NCBI RefSeq assembly: GCF_000024085.1
Contig: NC_013166.1
Location: forward strand, 558,001 to 622,000
Reading direction: 5' to 3'
Origin: Kangiella koreensis DSM 16069
Lineage (GTDB): Bacteria > Pseudomonadota > Gammaproteobacteria > Enterobacterales > Kangiellaceae
DNA: 64,000 nucleotides
Each line of letters opens with the position of its first letter. Position 1 is the stretch's first letter. Below the pieces are notes generated by a model. The model did not search any database. It saw nothing but the letters and a program-made list of their open reading frames with translations, and had not been told where the DNA came from. The position numbers and the translations under genes are program-made. Positions 34,066 to 41,757 of this stretch are shown one piece after another.

Positions 34066-34096
34066 CAAAAAAAGGCGCTTTTAAGCGCCTTTTTTG
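34066..34096. terminator. Bidirectional rho-independent terminator between pldA and the M20 gene
   Basis: AAAAAAAGGCGCTTTTAAGCGCCTTTTTT: the AAGGCGCTT/AAGCGCCTT stem is flanked by A and T runs and serves both convergent genes. Confidence 0.9.
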
Positions 34097-34103
34097 GTAG
34101 GTT

Positions 34104-35531
34104 CTATTTGCGATTGAAGTGATCAACTATCACTTGCGAGACACAGGTGGTGAGCTTTTTGGCGAATGGTATGTGCAGAAACTCATTTGGACCATGGGCA
34201 TTTGAATTTGGGCCTAATACTCCGGTAATCATGAATTGTGCTTCAGGGAATTTTTCGCCTAACATTCCCATGAAAGGAATGGTGCCGCCTTCGCCCATGT
34301 ACATGGCTGGTTTGCCATAAACCTTTTCAGAACCGCGTTCTAGTGATTCCGCTAACCAGGGTGCAACATCTGGTGCGTTCCAACCATTGCCATCCTGATC
34401 CGATTCAAAGCTAACTTTGGCTCCGCTCGGTGGGTTCTCTGTTAAAATTTTGGTTAATGCTTCCGTGGCCTTTTTGCTGTTGGCTGTTGGTGGCAGACGC
34501 AACGATAGTTTTATCGAGGTGGTTGGACGCAAAACATTACCAGCATTTTCAATTTCTGGCATTCCTGCAATACCGGTATAAGACAGCGCTGGGCGCCAAT
34601 TGCGGTTGAGTAAACGCTCAAAGTTATTCTCTGCCATGGGTTCAACGCCTTCGACAAAGGGGTAGGCTTCGACAATGCCATCACCTAACACTTCGGCAAC
34701 TTTAAGGGTCTGCTCTAAACGTTGATGTGGGATATCCGCATAAAATTCTTTGGGCAAAAGACGGCCGCTTTTATCATCTTCCAGTCGGTTTAGAAGCTGG
34801 CGAATAATTCTAAACGAGGAAGGGACAACACCGCTGCCCATGCCTGAGTGAATGCCTTCTCTGAGTACATCGACTTTTAAAGTGCCGCTGGTCATGCCAC
34901 GCAAACTCATGGTGCACCATAACTGCTCATAATTACCGGCGCCAGAATCCAGACAGATGACTAATGATGGTTCTCCAATTCGGTCACGAAGTTGATCGAT
35001 GTAATAGGGCAAATCGTAACTTCCCGACTCTTCACAGGCTTCAATAATGACCACGGTTCGAGCGTGCGGTAGTCCCTGTTTCTGGATTGCCATCAAGGCG
35101 GTTAAGGATGCATAAGCAGCATAACCATCGTCCGCACCGCCACGACCATACAATTTGTCATCGCGTATAACCGGAATCCATGGGCCTAAACCTTCTTCCC
35201 AGCCAGACATCTCAGGTTGCTTATCCAAGTGGCCATACATCAGGATGGTGTCATCTTCTGGGTTATTAGTGCCATCGCTGGCAGCAATCTCCATAAAAAT
35301 AATTGGGGTTCTGCCCTCTATACGCACAATTTCTAGTGTCTTGTTTGGAATATCCTGCGCATCGCACCATTTGGCGATCTGCTGCACCGCCTGCTCCATG
35401 TAACCGTGCTCATCCCATTTAGGATCAAAGTGAGGGGATTTGTTGGGGATTTTGATGTACTCAACCAATTCGGGAACAATCTCGTCGTCCCATTTTTTAT
35501 CGATGAACTCTTGTGCCTGCTGGGTATTCAT
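34104..35531 (-). CDS. M20-family metallopeptidase (dipeptidase)
   Basis: A 475-residue di-zinc peptidase of the M20/CNDP-like group. Metal and catalytic motifs are MYGHLDKQP (first His and Asp), YGRGGADDGY (bridging Asp), the general-base glutamate in EACEESGSYD, CLDSGAG and the late histidine in SNAHGPNEF. A dimerisation domain (about 215-385) interrupts the catalytic domain. No signal peptide is seen, so it probably acts in the cytoplasm on dipeptides or related amides. Confidence 0.9.
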   Translation of the reverse strand: MNTQQAQEFIDKKWDDEIVPELVEYIKIPNKSPHFDPKWDEHGYMEQAVQQIAKWCDAQDIPNKTLEIVRIEGRTPIIFMEIAASDGTNNPEDDTILMYGHLDKQPEMSGWEEGLGPWIPVIRDDKLYGRGGADDGYAAYASLTALMAIQKQGLPHARTVVIIEACEESGSYDLPYYIDQLRDRIGEPSLVICLDSGAGNYEQLWCTMSLRGMTSGTLKVDVLREGIHSGMGSGVVPSSFRIIRQLLNRLEDDKSGRLLPKEFYADIPHQRLEQTLKVAEVLGDGIVEAYPFVEGVEPMAENNFERLLNRNWRPALSYTGIAGMPEIENAGNVLRPTTSIKLSLRLPPTANSKKATEALTKILTENPPSGAKVSFESDQDGNGWNAPDVAPWLAESLERGSEKVYGKPAMYMGEGGTIPFMGMLGEKFPEAQFMITGVLGPNSNAHGPNEFLHIPFAKKLTTCVSQVIVDHFNRK

Positions 35532-35629
35532 AAAAGTCTCTTAGTGTTTGTTGGGCCTATTCACAATTATTTTACATAAGTTTCGGTTAAACTGTAGCAC
35601 TTCAATGCACACAAATATGGGGTAAGACT

Positions 35630-36538
35630 TTGTTTAAAAAAACATATGCAGCACTAACAGCCACCGCGTTGAGCTTAATGCTGGCGTTCAATGGTCAGGC
35701 TTTTGCACATGCTGACAGTCGTCCAGAAGTAGAAATCAAAGCGCAGAAGTTAACAGACGGTATTTATGTCCTATTTGGACAGGGTGGCAATATTGGCCTG
35801 TCGGTGGGTAACGATGGCGTCTATATGATTGATGATCAGTTCGCACCACTTTCAGACAAAATTAAAGCAACTGTTGCTGAGATTACCGACCAGCCTGTGA
35901 GCTATTTAATCAATACTCATTGGCACGGTGACCATGTAGGCGGCAATGAAAACTTCGCCAAAGGCGGTACGGTAATTGTTGCCCATGACAATGTCAGACA
36001 ACGCATGAGTACAGGTCTGGAAATGTCATCGCTTGGTCGTAAAGTCGAACCATCTCCAGAAGCGGCTTTACCGGTGATTACTTTTGATAGCGAATTAAGC
36101 TTGCATCTAAATGGTGATGAGATGCGTGTTTATCACGTCGCTAAAGCACACACCGATGGGGATGCGATTATTTATTTTGCTAAAGACAATGTACTGCATA
36201 TGGGCGACACCTATTTTAATATTGGTTATCCCTTTATCGATGTCAGCAGTGGCGGCACCGTGGACGGATACATTGCAGCGGTTGAAAAAGGATTGTCATT
36301 AGCCAATGACGACACGCAAATTATTCCTGGGCATGGACCCATGTCGAATAAGAAAGAACTTGCTGAATTTGGTGTCATGCTGAAAGACTTGCGTAGCTCT
36401 GTCGCAAAGTTGAAAGACAAAGGCATGAGCCTGGAAGATGTTCTCGCAGCCAAGCCAAGCGCCAAATATGATGAAGAAAATGGCAAGAACTTTATCAAAC
36501 CCGATCAGATTGTGACCTTTATTTATAAGACGTTGTGA
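35630..36538 (+). CDS. Exported metallo-beta-lactamase-fold hydrolase
   Basis: A 302-residue protein with a signal peptide (MFKKTYAALTATALSLMLAF, cleaved near AFA-HAD) and an MBL domain. Zinc ligands are visible in THWHGDHVGG (H97, H99, D101, H102), in AKAHTDGDA and in IIPGHGP. It starts at TTG 35630 with GGGG upstream, the only start that preserves the signal peptide. It resembles periplasmic cyclase/hydrolase-type MBLs rather than true beta-lactamases. The substrate is unknown. Confidence 0.88.
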   Translation: MFKKTYAALTATALSLMLAFNGQAFAHADSRPEVEIKAQKLTDGIYVLFGQGGNIGLSVGNDGVYMIDDQFAPLSDKIKATVAEITDQPVSYLINTHWHGDHVGGNENFAKGGTVIVAHDNVRQRMSTGLEMSSLGRKVEPSPEAALPVITFDSELSLHLNGDEMRVYHVAKAHTDGDAIIYFAKDNVLHMGDTYFNIGYPFIDVSSGGTVDGYIAAVEKGLSLANDDTQIIPGHGPMSNKKELAEFGVMLKDLRSSVAKLKDKGMSLEDVLAAKPSAKYDEENGKNFIKPDQIVTFIYKTL

Positions 36539-36545
36539 GTTGTAG

Positions 36546-36583
36546 GTTGGAAAAGGCTAAGTTTTGCTTAGCCGTCTTCCAAC
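36546..36583 (+). terminator. Hairpin after the MBL gene (GTTGG...CCAAC type)
   Basis: GTTGGAA ... GGCTAAG, loop TTTTG, CTTAGCC ... TTCCAAC. A two-part stem of 7+7 bp is interrupted by a small internal loop. It starts 8 bp after the stop codon and probably acts as a terminator or 3' stabiliser. Related palindromes follow the TonB-like gene and hppA. Confidence 0.55.
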
Positions 36584-36640
36584 AACCATAAGATATATTT
36601 ACCTTTCATTGAAGCATATTGCTAGATAGCTGGTGAATTT

Positions 36641-36805
36641 TAAGAGCAGATTCTGACTTTCGTCAGAATGACAAACCTCTGGGCTGGCGCCATATCTTTG
36701 GGTGTAAATCCAAATACCGTTCTTGCTTTGAAAGTACCCGGATAATTACAAGTTAGAAAACTATAAAAGACATGTCATTCTGACGAAAGTCAGAATCTGC
36801 TCTTA
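36641..36805. mobile_element. MITE-like element with perfect 33-bp inverted repeats
   Basis: The segment 36641-36673 is repeated exactly in inverse orientation at 36773-36805. Each arm is itself a hairpin (TTCTGAC-TTTC-GTCAGAA), and each outer end is TA (TAAGAGCAG ... CTGCTCTTA). The 99 bp between encode nothing. This is the form of a non-autonomous element using TA target sites. No transposase is present. Confidence 0.65.
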
Positions 36806-36817
36806 GTCTTTTCAGAA

Positions 36818-36852
36818 ACAAAAAAGGGCGGTTCATGAACCGCCCTTACAAA
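36818..36852 (-). terminator. Rho-independent terminator of the FAH-family gene
   Basis: AAGGGCGGTTCATGAACCGCCCTT (36824-36847) is a perfect palindrome. On the minus strand it is followed by TTTTTTG, so it terminates the gene at 36876-37610. Confidence 0.9.
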
Positions 36853-36875
36853 AGAATCTGACTACTGTTAACTCA

Positions 36876-37610
36876 TCAAACAATCGTAAATGCCAGTTTC
36901 AAGCGATTCAGCATTTCCGCTTGCACTAACTGACCTTTCTGGATTGGGCCAACGCCTTCGGGTGTTCCGGTAAATATCAAATCACCAGGTTGCAGTGCTA
37001 TGTGTTTTGACAGTTCGCTGATGATTTCTGAAGCCGACCAAATCATATCGCTGATATCCGCAGACTGCTTCACTTCATTGTCAACGGATAAGGATATTTT
37101 GCCAGAGGTAATTAACCCTAACTCATCTTTTAGAATAATGGAGCTTATCGGAGCGCTGCGATCAAATCCTTTGGCTAACTCCCACGGAAGTCCTTTCTTC
37201 TTGGCTTCTGTCTGTAAATCACGTTTGGTCAGGTCAATGCCTAATGCATAACCCAAAATGCACTGTTCAGCCTGCTCGACGGTTACCGATTCTGCAGGCT
37301 CGCCAATGGCAACAACCAGTTCCACTTCGTGATGTAAATCATTGGTCATTTTAGGATAGGGCAGTCTTTTAGGATTCACTACAATCGAGTCTGCAGGTTT
37401 GCTGAAGAAAAAAGGTGGCTCTCTGTCATCAAAACCCATTTCGCGTGCATGAGCGGCGTAATTGCGGCCAACGCAATAGATTCGTCTTACAGGAAATTGA
37501 CTGTCATAAATCGGCTCTGAACCAGTAGAGAAGCCCTCATCGTTGTCTGAATCAATAACATTGATCACTGGAATCATCGGAATTGGAGCGGGCTCGATAA
37601 TGTTCTTCAT
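36876..37610 (-). CDS. Fumarylacetoacetate hydrolase-family protein
   Basis: A 244-residue FAH-superfamily enzyme (YcgM/acylpyruvase-like). Motifs are CVGRNYAAHAREMG, FFFSKPADSI, LHHEVELVVAIG (metal glutamates), YALGIDLTKRDLQ (metal Asp), AKGFDRSAPI and FTGTPEGVGP. These Mg2+-dependent enzymes cleave C-C bonds in acylpyruvates or decarboxylate oxaloacetate; the precise substrate is unknown. It is divergent from the PCuAC gene. Confidence 0.9.
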   Translation of the reverse strand: MKNIIEPAPIPMIPVINVIDSDNDEGFSTGSEPIYDSQFPVRRIYCVGRNYAAHAREMGFDDREPPFFFSKPADSIVVNPKRLPYPKMTNDLHHEVELVVAIGEPAESVTVEQAEQCILGYALGIDLTKRDLQTEAKKKGLPWELAKGFDRSAPISSIILKDELGLITSGKISLSVDNEVKQSADISDMIWSASEIISELSKHIALQPGDLIFTGTPEGVGPIQKGQLVQAEMLNRLKLAFTIV

Positions 37611-37687
37611 AAGTTGGTCATAGAGTTAGAAAGAGTTTGTCAGTACAATACTCGTATCGCGTCAAATTTTCCAATTTAAGCAGCATT

Positions 37688-38119
37688 ATGAATTCTTTAA
37701 AGATCCTATCGTTATTAGCATTGCTCACTCTCGCCATCTTATCTGGCTGTTCGCCTAAGCCTGATATAGAAATACAGGACCCATGGCTGCGCCTGATGCC
37801 GGAAGGTGTTAAAAGCACCGCTGGGTTTGTGACCATTAAAAACAATACGAACTCGCCGATTGTGTTAGAAGATGTGTCCTTAGACTGGGCCAGGCATGCC
37901 ATGCTACACGAGTCTAAAGTGGTCGATGGTATGGCTAAAATGCAGCATCTGGACGAGCTAGTGATTGAGGATAAGCTGATTTTTCAGCCTGGCGCCAAAC
38001 ACATCATGATTATGGGTGTAAAAGAACCGCTGGTTGACGGCGAAAGCTATAATATTCGTTTACATTTTAAGGATAGGGAGCCTCTTGAGGTTGCCTTTAA
38101 AGTTCGTCAAGCTAATTAA
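37688..38119 (+). CDS. PCuAC-family periplasmic copper chaperone lipoprotein
   Basis: A 143-residue lipoprotein with lipobox LAILSGC. The PCuAC copper site is visible as H and M ligands: HAMLHESKVVDGMAKMQHL, then AKHIMIMG. These proteins deliver Cu(I) to the CuA site of cytochrome c oxidase, with Sco. The ATG at 37688 is preferred to an upstream in-frame start (37637) because it begins the signal peptide. The next gene follows after 41 bp. Confidence 0.9.
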   Translation: MNSLKILSLLALLTLAILSGCSPKPDIEIQDPWLRLMPEGVKSTAGFVTIKNNTNSPIVLEDVSLDWARHAMLHESKVVDGMAKMQHLDELVIEDKLIFQPGAKHIMIMGVKEPLVDGESYNIRLHFKDREPLEVAFKVRQAN

Positions 38120-38160
38120 ATAAGCGGTAGCATCGATTAATTGATAGGGAAAGATTAAGC

Positions 38161-39183
38161 ATGAGTGAATCTAATATTGAGCTGGATGAAGTAACGGGTA
38201 ACGGGCGCGGTCGCAAAAAATGGTCGGCGGTTTTGGCCACCATTATCGTGCTACTTGTGCTGATGTTGGTGTTTATTTTTGTCTGGAGCTCTGAACCTGA
38301 GCCCGTAGATATTAATACTATACAGCAAAGTTACTCAGGAGAGGCTCCCCGTGGCTATGTGACGGTTGAAACGACTGCGCAAATTGTTGAAAATCTACTG
38401 AATAAAAGCGGTGGTTTTTTAAGTAATGACATCATGCCGCCGAGTGTCTTTATGGATAATATGCCAGCTTTTGAGTTTGGTGCTCTGGTACAGATTCGTG
38501 ATATAGCTCAAGTGCTTCGCAACGATATTAGCCGCTCTCAATCACAGTCGCTAGAAGATGAAGCCCTAAAATTTGCCGAACCAGCTTTTAATATTGATCA
38601 CAGAAAGTGGATGTTTCCCCGTGCGGAACGCGAATATCGCAAAGGTGTTAAGTTGTTAAGAGAGTACCGTGATCGTCTGGCTGATCCGCAGGACTCCAAT
38701 ACTCAGTTTTACGCTCGCTCTGATAACCTCCGCTCCTGGCTATATCTGGTCAGTAAAAGATTGGGTGGATTGTCGCAAAGACTGAGTGCCAGTGTAGGCC
38801 GTTCCAGAATCAATACCGATTTGGCCAATGATGCCTCAGCAGAGCAATCCACACCGTCCAGCTCGATTGTTACGGTGACAACGCCGTGGATGGAGATTGA
38901 CGATGTGTTCTGGGAAGCGCGTGGTGCGACCTGGGCGCAGATTCAATTACTCAAAGCAATCGAGAAAGACTTTGCCCATGTACTGGAAGACAAGAATGCT
39001 CGCACTAGTTTCCAGCAAATCATCATGGAACTGGAAGCGACTCAGGAGCCTATCTGGAGCCCAATGATTCTGAATGGTGATGAGTTTGGCTTCTTTTCGA
39101 ATCATTCACTGGTGATGTCTTCGTATATTTCTCGTGCTAATGCTGCAACCATCGATTTGATTGACCTATTGAAAGGTGGTTAG
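38161..39183 (+). CDS. DUF2333-family membrane protein
   Basis: A 340-residue protein with a short cytoplasmic start, one membrane segment (about 22-43) and a long extracytoplasmic helical domain. Landmarks are NKSGGFLSNDIMPPSVFMDN, FEFGALVQIRD and WMEIDDVFWEARGATWAQ, all typical of DUF2333. The function is unknown; the family is largely confined to Gammaproteobacteria. Confidence 0.88.
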   Translation: MSESNIELDEVTGNGRGRKKWSAVLATIIVLLVLMLVFIFVWSSEPEPVDINTIQQSYSGEAPRGYVTVETTAQIVENLLNKSGGFLSNDIMPPSVFMDNMPAFEFGALVQIRDIAQVLRNDISRSQSQSLEDEALKFAEPAFNIDHRKWMFPRAEREYRKGVKLLREYRDRLADPQDSNTQFYARSDNLRSWLYLVSKRLGGLSQRLSASVGRSRINTDLANDASAEQSTPSSSIVTVTTPWMEIDDVFWEARGATWAQIQLLKAIEKDFAHVLEDKNARTSFQQIIMELEATQEPIWSPMILNGDEFGFFSNHSLVMSSYISRANAATIDLIDLLKGG

Positions 39184-39185
39184 AG

Positions 39186-39220
39186 ATAGGTTTAAGCTAT
39201 AGATTATAGTTTAAACCTAT
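39186..39220 (+). terminator. Strong AT-rich hairpin after the DUF2333 gene
   Basis: ATAGGTTTAA (39186-39195) pairs with TTAAACCTAT (39211-39220), and CTATA with TATAG inside, giving about 16 bp with a 3-base loop. It lacks a T-run, so it may stabilise the 3' end rather than terminate. Confidence 0.45.
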
Positions 39221-39271
39221 TAGATGTATAAAGACTATCAATTTTATTAATTACCTCTAAAGCCGCATAAT

Positions 39272-39445
39272 AACTCCTGAAACGAGCAAATACAGGTTGT
39301 TTCAGGAGTTACCCTCCTAACACTTCCGAATCTGTTTGTATTGCTCAGCTTTTACCCCTGTAGAAAGTAAGTCACTCTCTTATTTCTTCACTAATAAGAG
39401 AATATGACATCCCCATTTAGGCCCTTCCCCAAGGGCCTTTTTTTC
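39272..39445 (+). ncRNA. Candidate small RNA with rho-independent terminator
   Basis: A non-coding stretch with three ordered stem-loops: a perfect 12-bp stem (39272-39283 with 39299-39310), a perfect 9-bp stem (39376-39384 with 39393-39401), and a terminator GGCCCTT-CCCC-AAGGGCC followed by seven T residues (39420-39444). Loop bases GAGCAAATACAG (39284-39295) can alternatively pair with CTGTTTGTATTGCTC downstream. It may instead be a long 3' region of the DUF2333 transcript. It matches no RNA family I recognise. Confidence 0.35.
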
Positions 39446-39550
39446 TTTCAGCGCTTAGCTTTTCTTTATACTGTGTTGTACTTGCTTAGTGTAGACAAAC
39501 TACACTTGGCGCAAGTACGCCTTGTCTAAAGGAAAGCTAAGCGGCTGAAA
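39446..39550. repeat. Long nested hairpin repeat
   Basis: Arms 39446-39468 and 39527-39550 pair over about 22 bp with one mismatch and one bulge. Inside, GTACTTGC pairs with GCAAGTAC (39478-39485/39511-39518) and AGTGTAG with CTACACT (39488-39494/39500-39506). The core words CTTTTCTTTA and CTTGTCTAAAG also occur in the hairpin at 48340-48373, so it looks like one repeat family. Confidence 0.6.
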
Positions 39551-39592
39551 GCAGTATCATGACGGCTTAGACTGATGAGTTACACTGACGTT

Positions 39593-39635
39593 GCACCCAG
39601 AGGGCAGGCTCCGCTCGGTCTGTACTCTTGGGTGC
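39593..39635. repeat. GCACCCA...TGGGTGC hairpin repeat
   Basis: GCACCCA (39593-39599) and TGGGTGC (39629-39635) close a GC-rich 29-base loop. It lies between the nested hairpin and the sigma-factor gene and appears to be part of the same intergenic repeat complex. Confidence 0.45.
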
Positions 39636-39763
39636 CCCCATCCTATATTTGAAGCAATACGACTTAGATATCCTTCTAAATAGCGCAAAAGATTAATAGT
39701 CCATGACTAAACCCTTTTGCTAAACTGGGCGTCTAATGATTAAAGACAGCGATAATCATAACC

Positions 39764-40312
39764 TTGCAAGCACAACCTATAGAACAACAGGACGCAGATA
39801 ACCAAGCTCAGCTGGTCGCTTTAGCGAAGCAGGGCGATATGCAGGCGTTTGAGAGTTTATATCGGTTGTTCAGTCATAAGATTTATTTGCTGTGTGTGCG
39901 GATGACGGGACGTCCGGCTTTAGCTGAAGAGCATATGCAAGATGCGTTTATCAAAGCCTGGCAGGCGCTGCCAAGTTTTGAAGGCAACAGTAAATTCAGC
40001 ACCTGGGTTTACCGCATTGCCGTCAATGTGGTGCTAAACGAACAGCGCAAGAACCATATTGAGATATATGCGGACCAGGACTGGCAACAGGCTTTTGAAG
40101 ATGAGCTGTCGCAAACGCATCATCCGCAACAGATTGATTTAGAAAAGGCGATTGTTAAATTGCCGGCGCAAGCCAGAAATGTGTTATTGCTGCATGATCT
40201 TATGGGCATGACCCACGAAGAAGTGGGGGACACATTAGGCATCGCCAGCGGAACCTGCAAGGCGCATTTAAGCCGTGCACGAGTATTGCTCAAAGAACAG
40301 TTAGAACGATAG
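39764..40312 (+). CDS. ECF-type RNA polymerase sigma factor
   Basis: A 182-residue sigma-70-family factor. Region 2 (about 18-88) contains QAFESLYRLFSHKIYLLCVRM (two pieces), DAFIKAWQALPSFEGNSKFSTW and YRIAVN. Region 4 (about 125-178) has LPAQARNVLLLHDLMGMTHEE and the helix-turn-helix GIASGTCKAHLSRAR. The start is taken as TTG 39764 because region 2 begins soon after; there is no clear Shine-Dalgarno. The next gene looks like its membrane-bound partner. Confidence 0.9.
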   Translation: MQAQPIEQQDADNQAQLVALAKQGDMQAFESLYRLFSHKIYLLCVRMTGRPALAEEHMQDAFIKAWQALPSFEGNSKFSTWVYRIAVNVVLNEQRKNHIEIYADQDWQQAFEDELSQTHHPQQIDLEKAIVKLPAQARNVLLLHDLMGMTHEEVGDTLGIASGTCKAHLSRARVLLKEQLER

Positions 40313-40351
40313 TTAAACGTAATTGAAAAGGTAACCTGAATAGGTAATGGT

Positions 40352-40915
40352 ATGACAGAGAAACAATTAACAGAGCAAGAGACTAAAGCGCTTGTAGAGC
40401 GCTTGCAGCAATTGCCTGATGCCATTAAAGCGCCTGATCGTTGGAGTCAGATCAGAGCAAAGCTAGAAGCAGAAGCTATTGAGCAGTCTTCAACAAATAT
40501 CGACAATCATCAGGCAAAGCAAACAACGCATCGCAAGTTCTGGCAACCGATGGCGGTTGCGGCAGCTTTAGTGTTAGCAGTAACTTTCTATACCATTTCG
40601 CCATGGCAATCATCTAATACTTTATCCATTGAGCAAGGCGCGGTGGTGACGGCTGACAGCGCTAATAGCTTCAATATGACCATCGCTAGCCTGGAATTAG
40701 CCAGCAGCCAATATTACGCTAAATTGGGTTATCAATTAGACCAATCACAAGCTGGACTAAACCCAGGCGTGAGACAATCCTTAAAAGATTTGCGTAGTGC
40801 GCAAAATCAGTACGCAATGGCGCTTGAGCAACAACCGAATAATTTAAAACTGCAACAGCAACTCATCGAGATGTACCAGAAAGAAAGACAGCTACTGCAA
40901 AAAATCATTGTTTGA
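40352..40915 (+). CDS. Probable anti-sigma factor-like membrane protein
   Basis: A 187-residue protein with a cytoplasmic N-terminal helical part (about 1-62), one membrane segment (about 65-83, MAVAAALVLAVTFYTI) and a periplasmic coiled-coil tail (about 110-187). Size, topology and position 39 bp after the sigma factor gene fit an anti-sigma or sigma-regulating partner. No zinc HxxxCxxC motif is present, so it is not a ZAS-type anti-sigma. The assignment rests on context. Confidence 0.6.
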   Translation: MTEKQLTEQETKALVERLQQLPDAIKAPDRWSQIRAKLEAEAIEQSSTNIDNHQAKQTTHRKFWQPMAVAAALVLAVTFYTISPWQSSNTLSIEQGAVVTADSANSFNMTIASLELASSQYYAKLGYQLDQSQAGLNPGVRQSLKDLRSAQNQYAMALEQQPNNLKLQQQLIEMYQKERQLLQKIIV

Positions 40916-40930
40916 TTAATTCCCCAGAAA

Positions 40931-40960
40931 TAAAAAAGCCTGCATAAAGCAGGCTTTTTA
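40931..40960. terminator. Bidirectional terminator between the sigma operon and ppa
   Basis: AAAAAAGCCTGC, loop ATAAA, GCAGGCTTTTT. The 8-bp stem is flanked by A and T runs and serves both convergent genes. Confidence 0.9.
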
Positions 40961-40978
40961 ATGGAACTTGAAAACGAT

Positions 40979-41509
40979 TTAGCTGTTTTTATAAGCTTCA
41001 ATCCCTTCAAGGATTTCTTGCTTGGCGGCTTCTGAACCTGCCCAGCCATCAATCTTGACCCATTTTCCTGGCTCAAGATCTTTGTAATGTTCGAAGAAGT
41101 GTTCTATCTGGTTGCGCAACAATTCTGGAATCTCTTCAATTTCATGAATGCCTTGATACATTGAGCTTAGCTTGCCCGTTGGAATTGCAACAAGTTTGGC
41201 ATCTTCACCAGATTCGTCACTCATCTTCAAAACGCCTACTGGGCGACATGAGATCACACAACCTGGAAGCAATGGGAAAGGTGTTGGTACCAATACGTCA
41301 ACTGGGTCGCCATCTTTAGATAATGTTTTGTTTACATAACCGTAGTTGGTCGGATAGTGCATACAAGTTGCCATGAAGCGGTCAACAAACAAAGCGCCGG
41401 TTTCTTTATCGACTTCGTATTTGATCGGGTCGCTGTGTGCTGGAATTTCGATAATGACGTTAATTTCATCCGGAGCGTTTTTACCCGGGCCTACATTGTC
41501 CAAGCTCAT
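40979..41509 (-). CDS. ppa: Inorganic pyrophosphatase (soluble, family I)
   Basis: Hydrolyses PPi to two phosphates in the cytoplasm. The 176-residue product matches E. coli PPase (176): [40 protein letters not shown], the metal motif DGDPVDVLV and the C-terminal [11 protein letters not shown] 41509 follows AAAGGTAA; the frame runs on to 41716 but that part is non-homologous. It is divergent from the membrane pyrophosphatase hppA. Confidence 0.97.
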   Translation of the reverse strand: MSLDNVGPGKNAPDEINVIIEIPAHSDPIKYEVDKETGALFVDRFMATCMHYPTNYGYVNKTLSKDGDPVDVLVPTPFPLLPGCVISCRPVGVLKMSDESGEDAKLVAIPTGKLSSMYQGIHEIEEIPELLRNQIEHFFEHYKDLEPGKWVKIDGWAGSEAAKQEILEGIEAYKNS

Positions 41510-41757
41510 TGTATTACCTTTCAGTGTTAGGAGTTTTACCCAAAAGAACGATGCGCCAAAGTGGCATTCAGACCGTTCAATGTTCGAAGGGCGCGTATTA
41601 TAACGGCCTTTGTTCACAAAATAAATTGAATAATCGGTGAACATTTTGCGTAAAAATTGTACAAACCGAAAAACTGCTATAGACTGAATTCGAGGTTTGT
41701 AAAAAACTGATAACAATCAAAGATATAAACAGCAATCAATACACGCATGGGGGATGT

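Noticed and set aside
37618..37902. 94-residue minus-strand frame
   Set aside because: It is the antisense shadow of the PCuAC gene, which has a lipobox and copper-ligand pattern.
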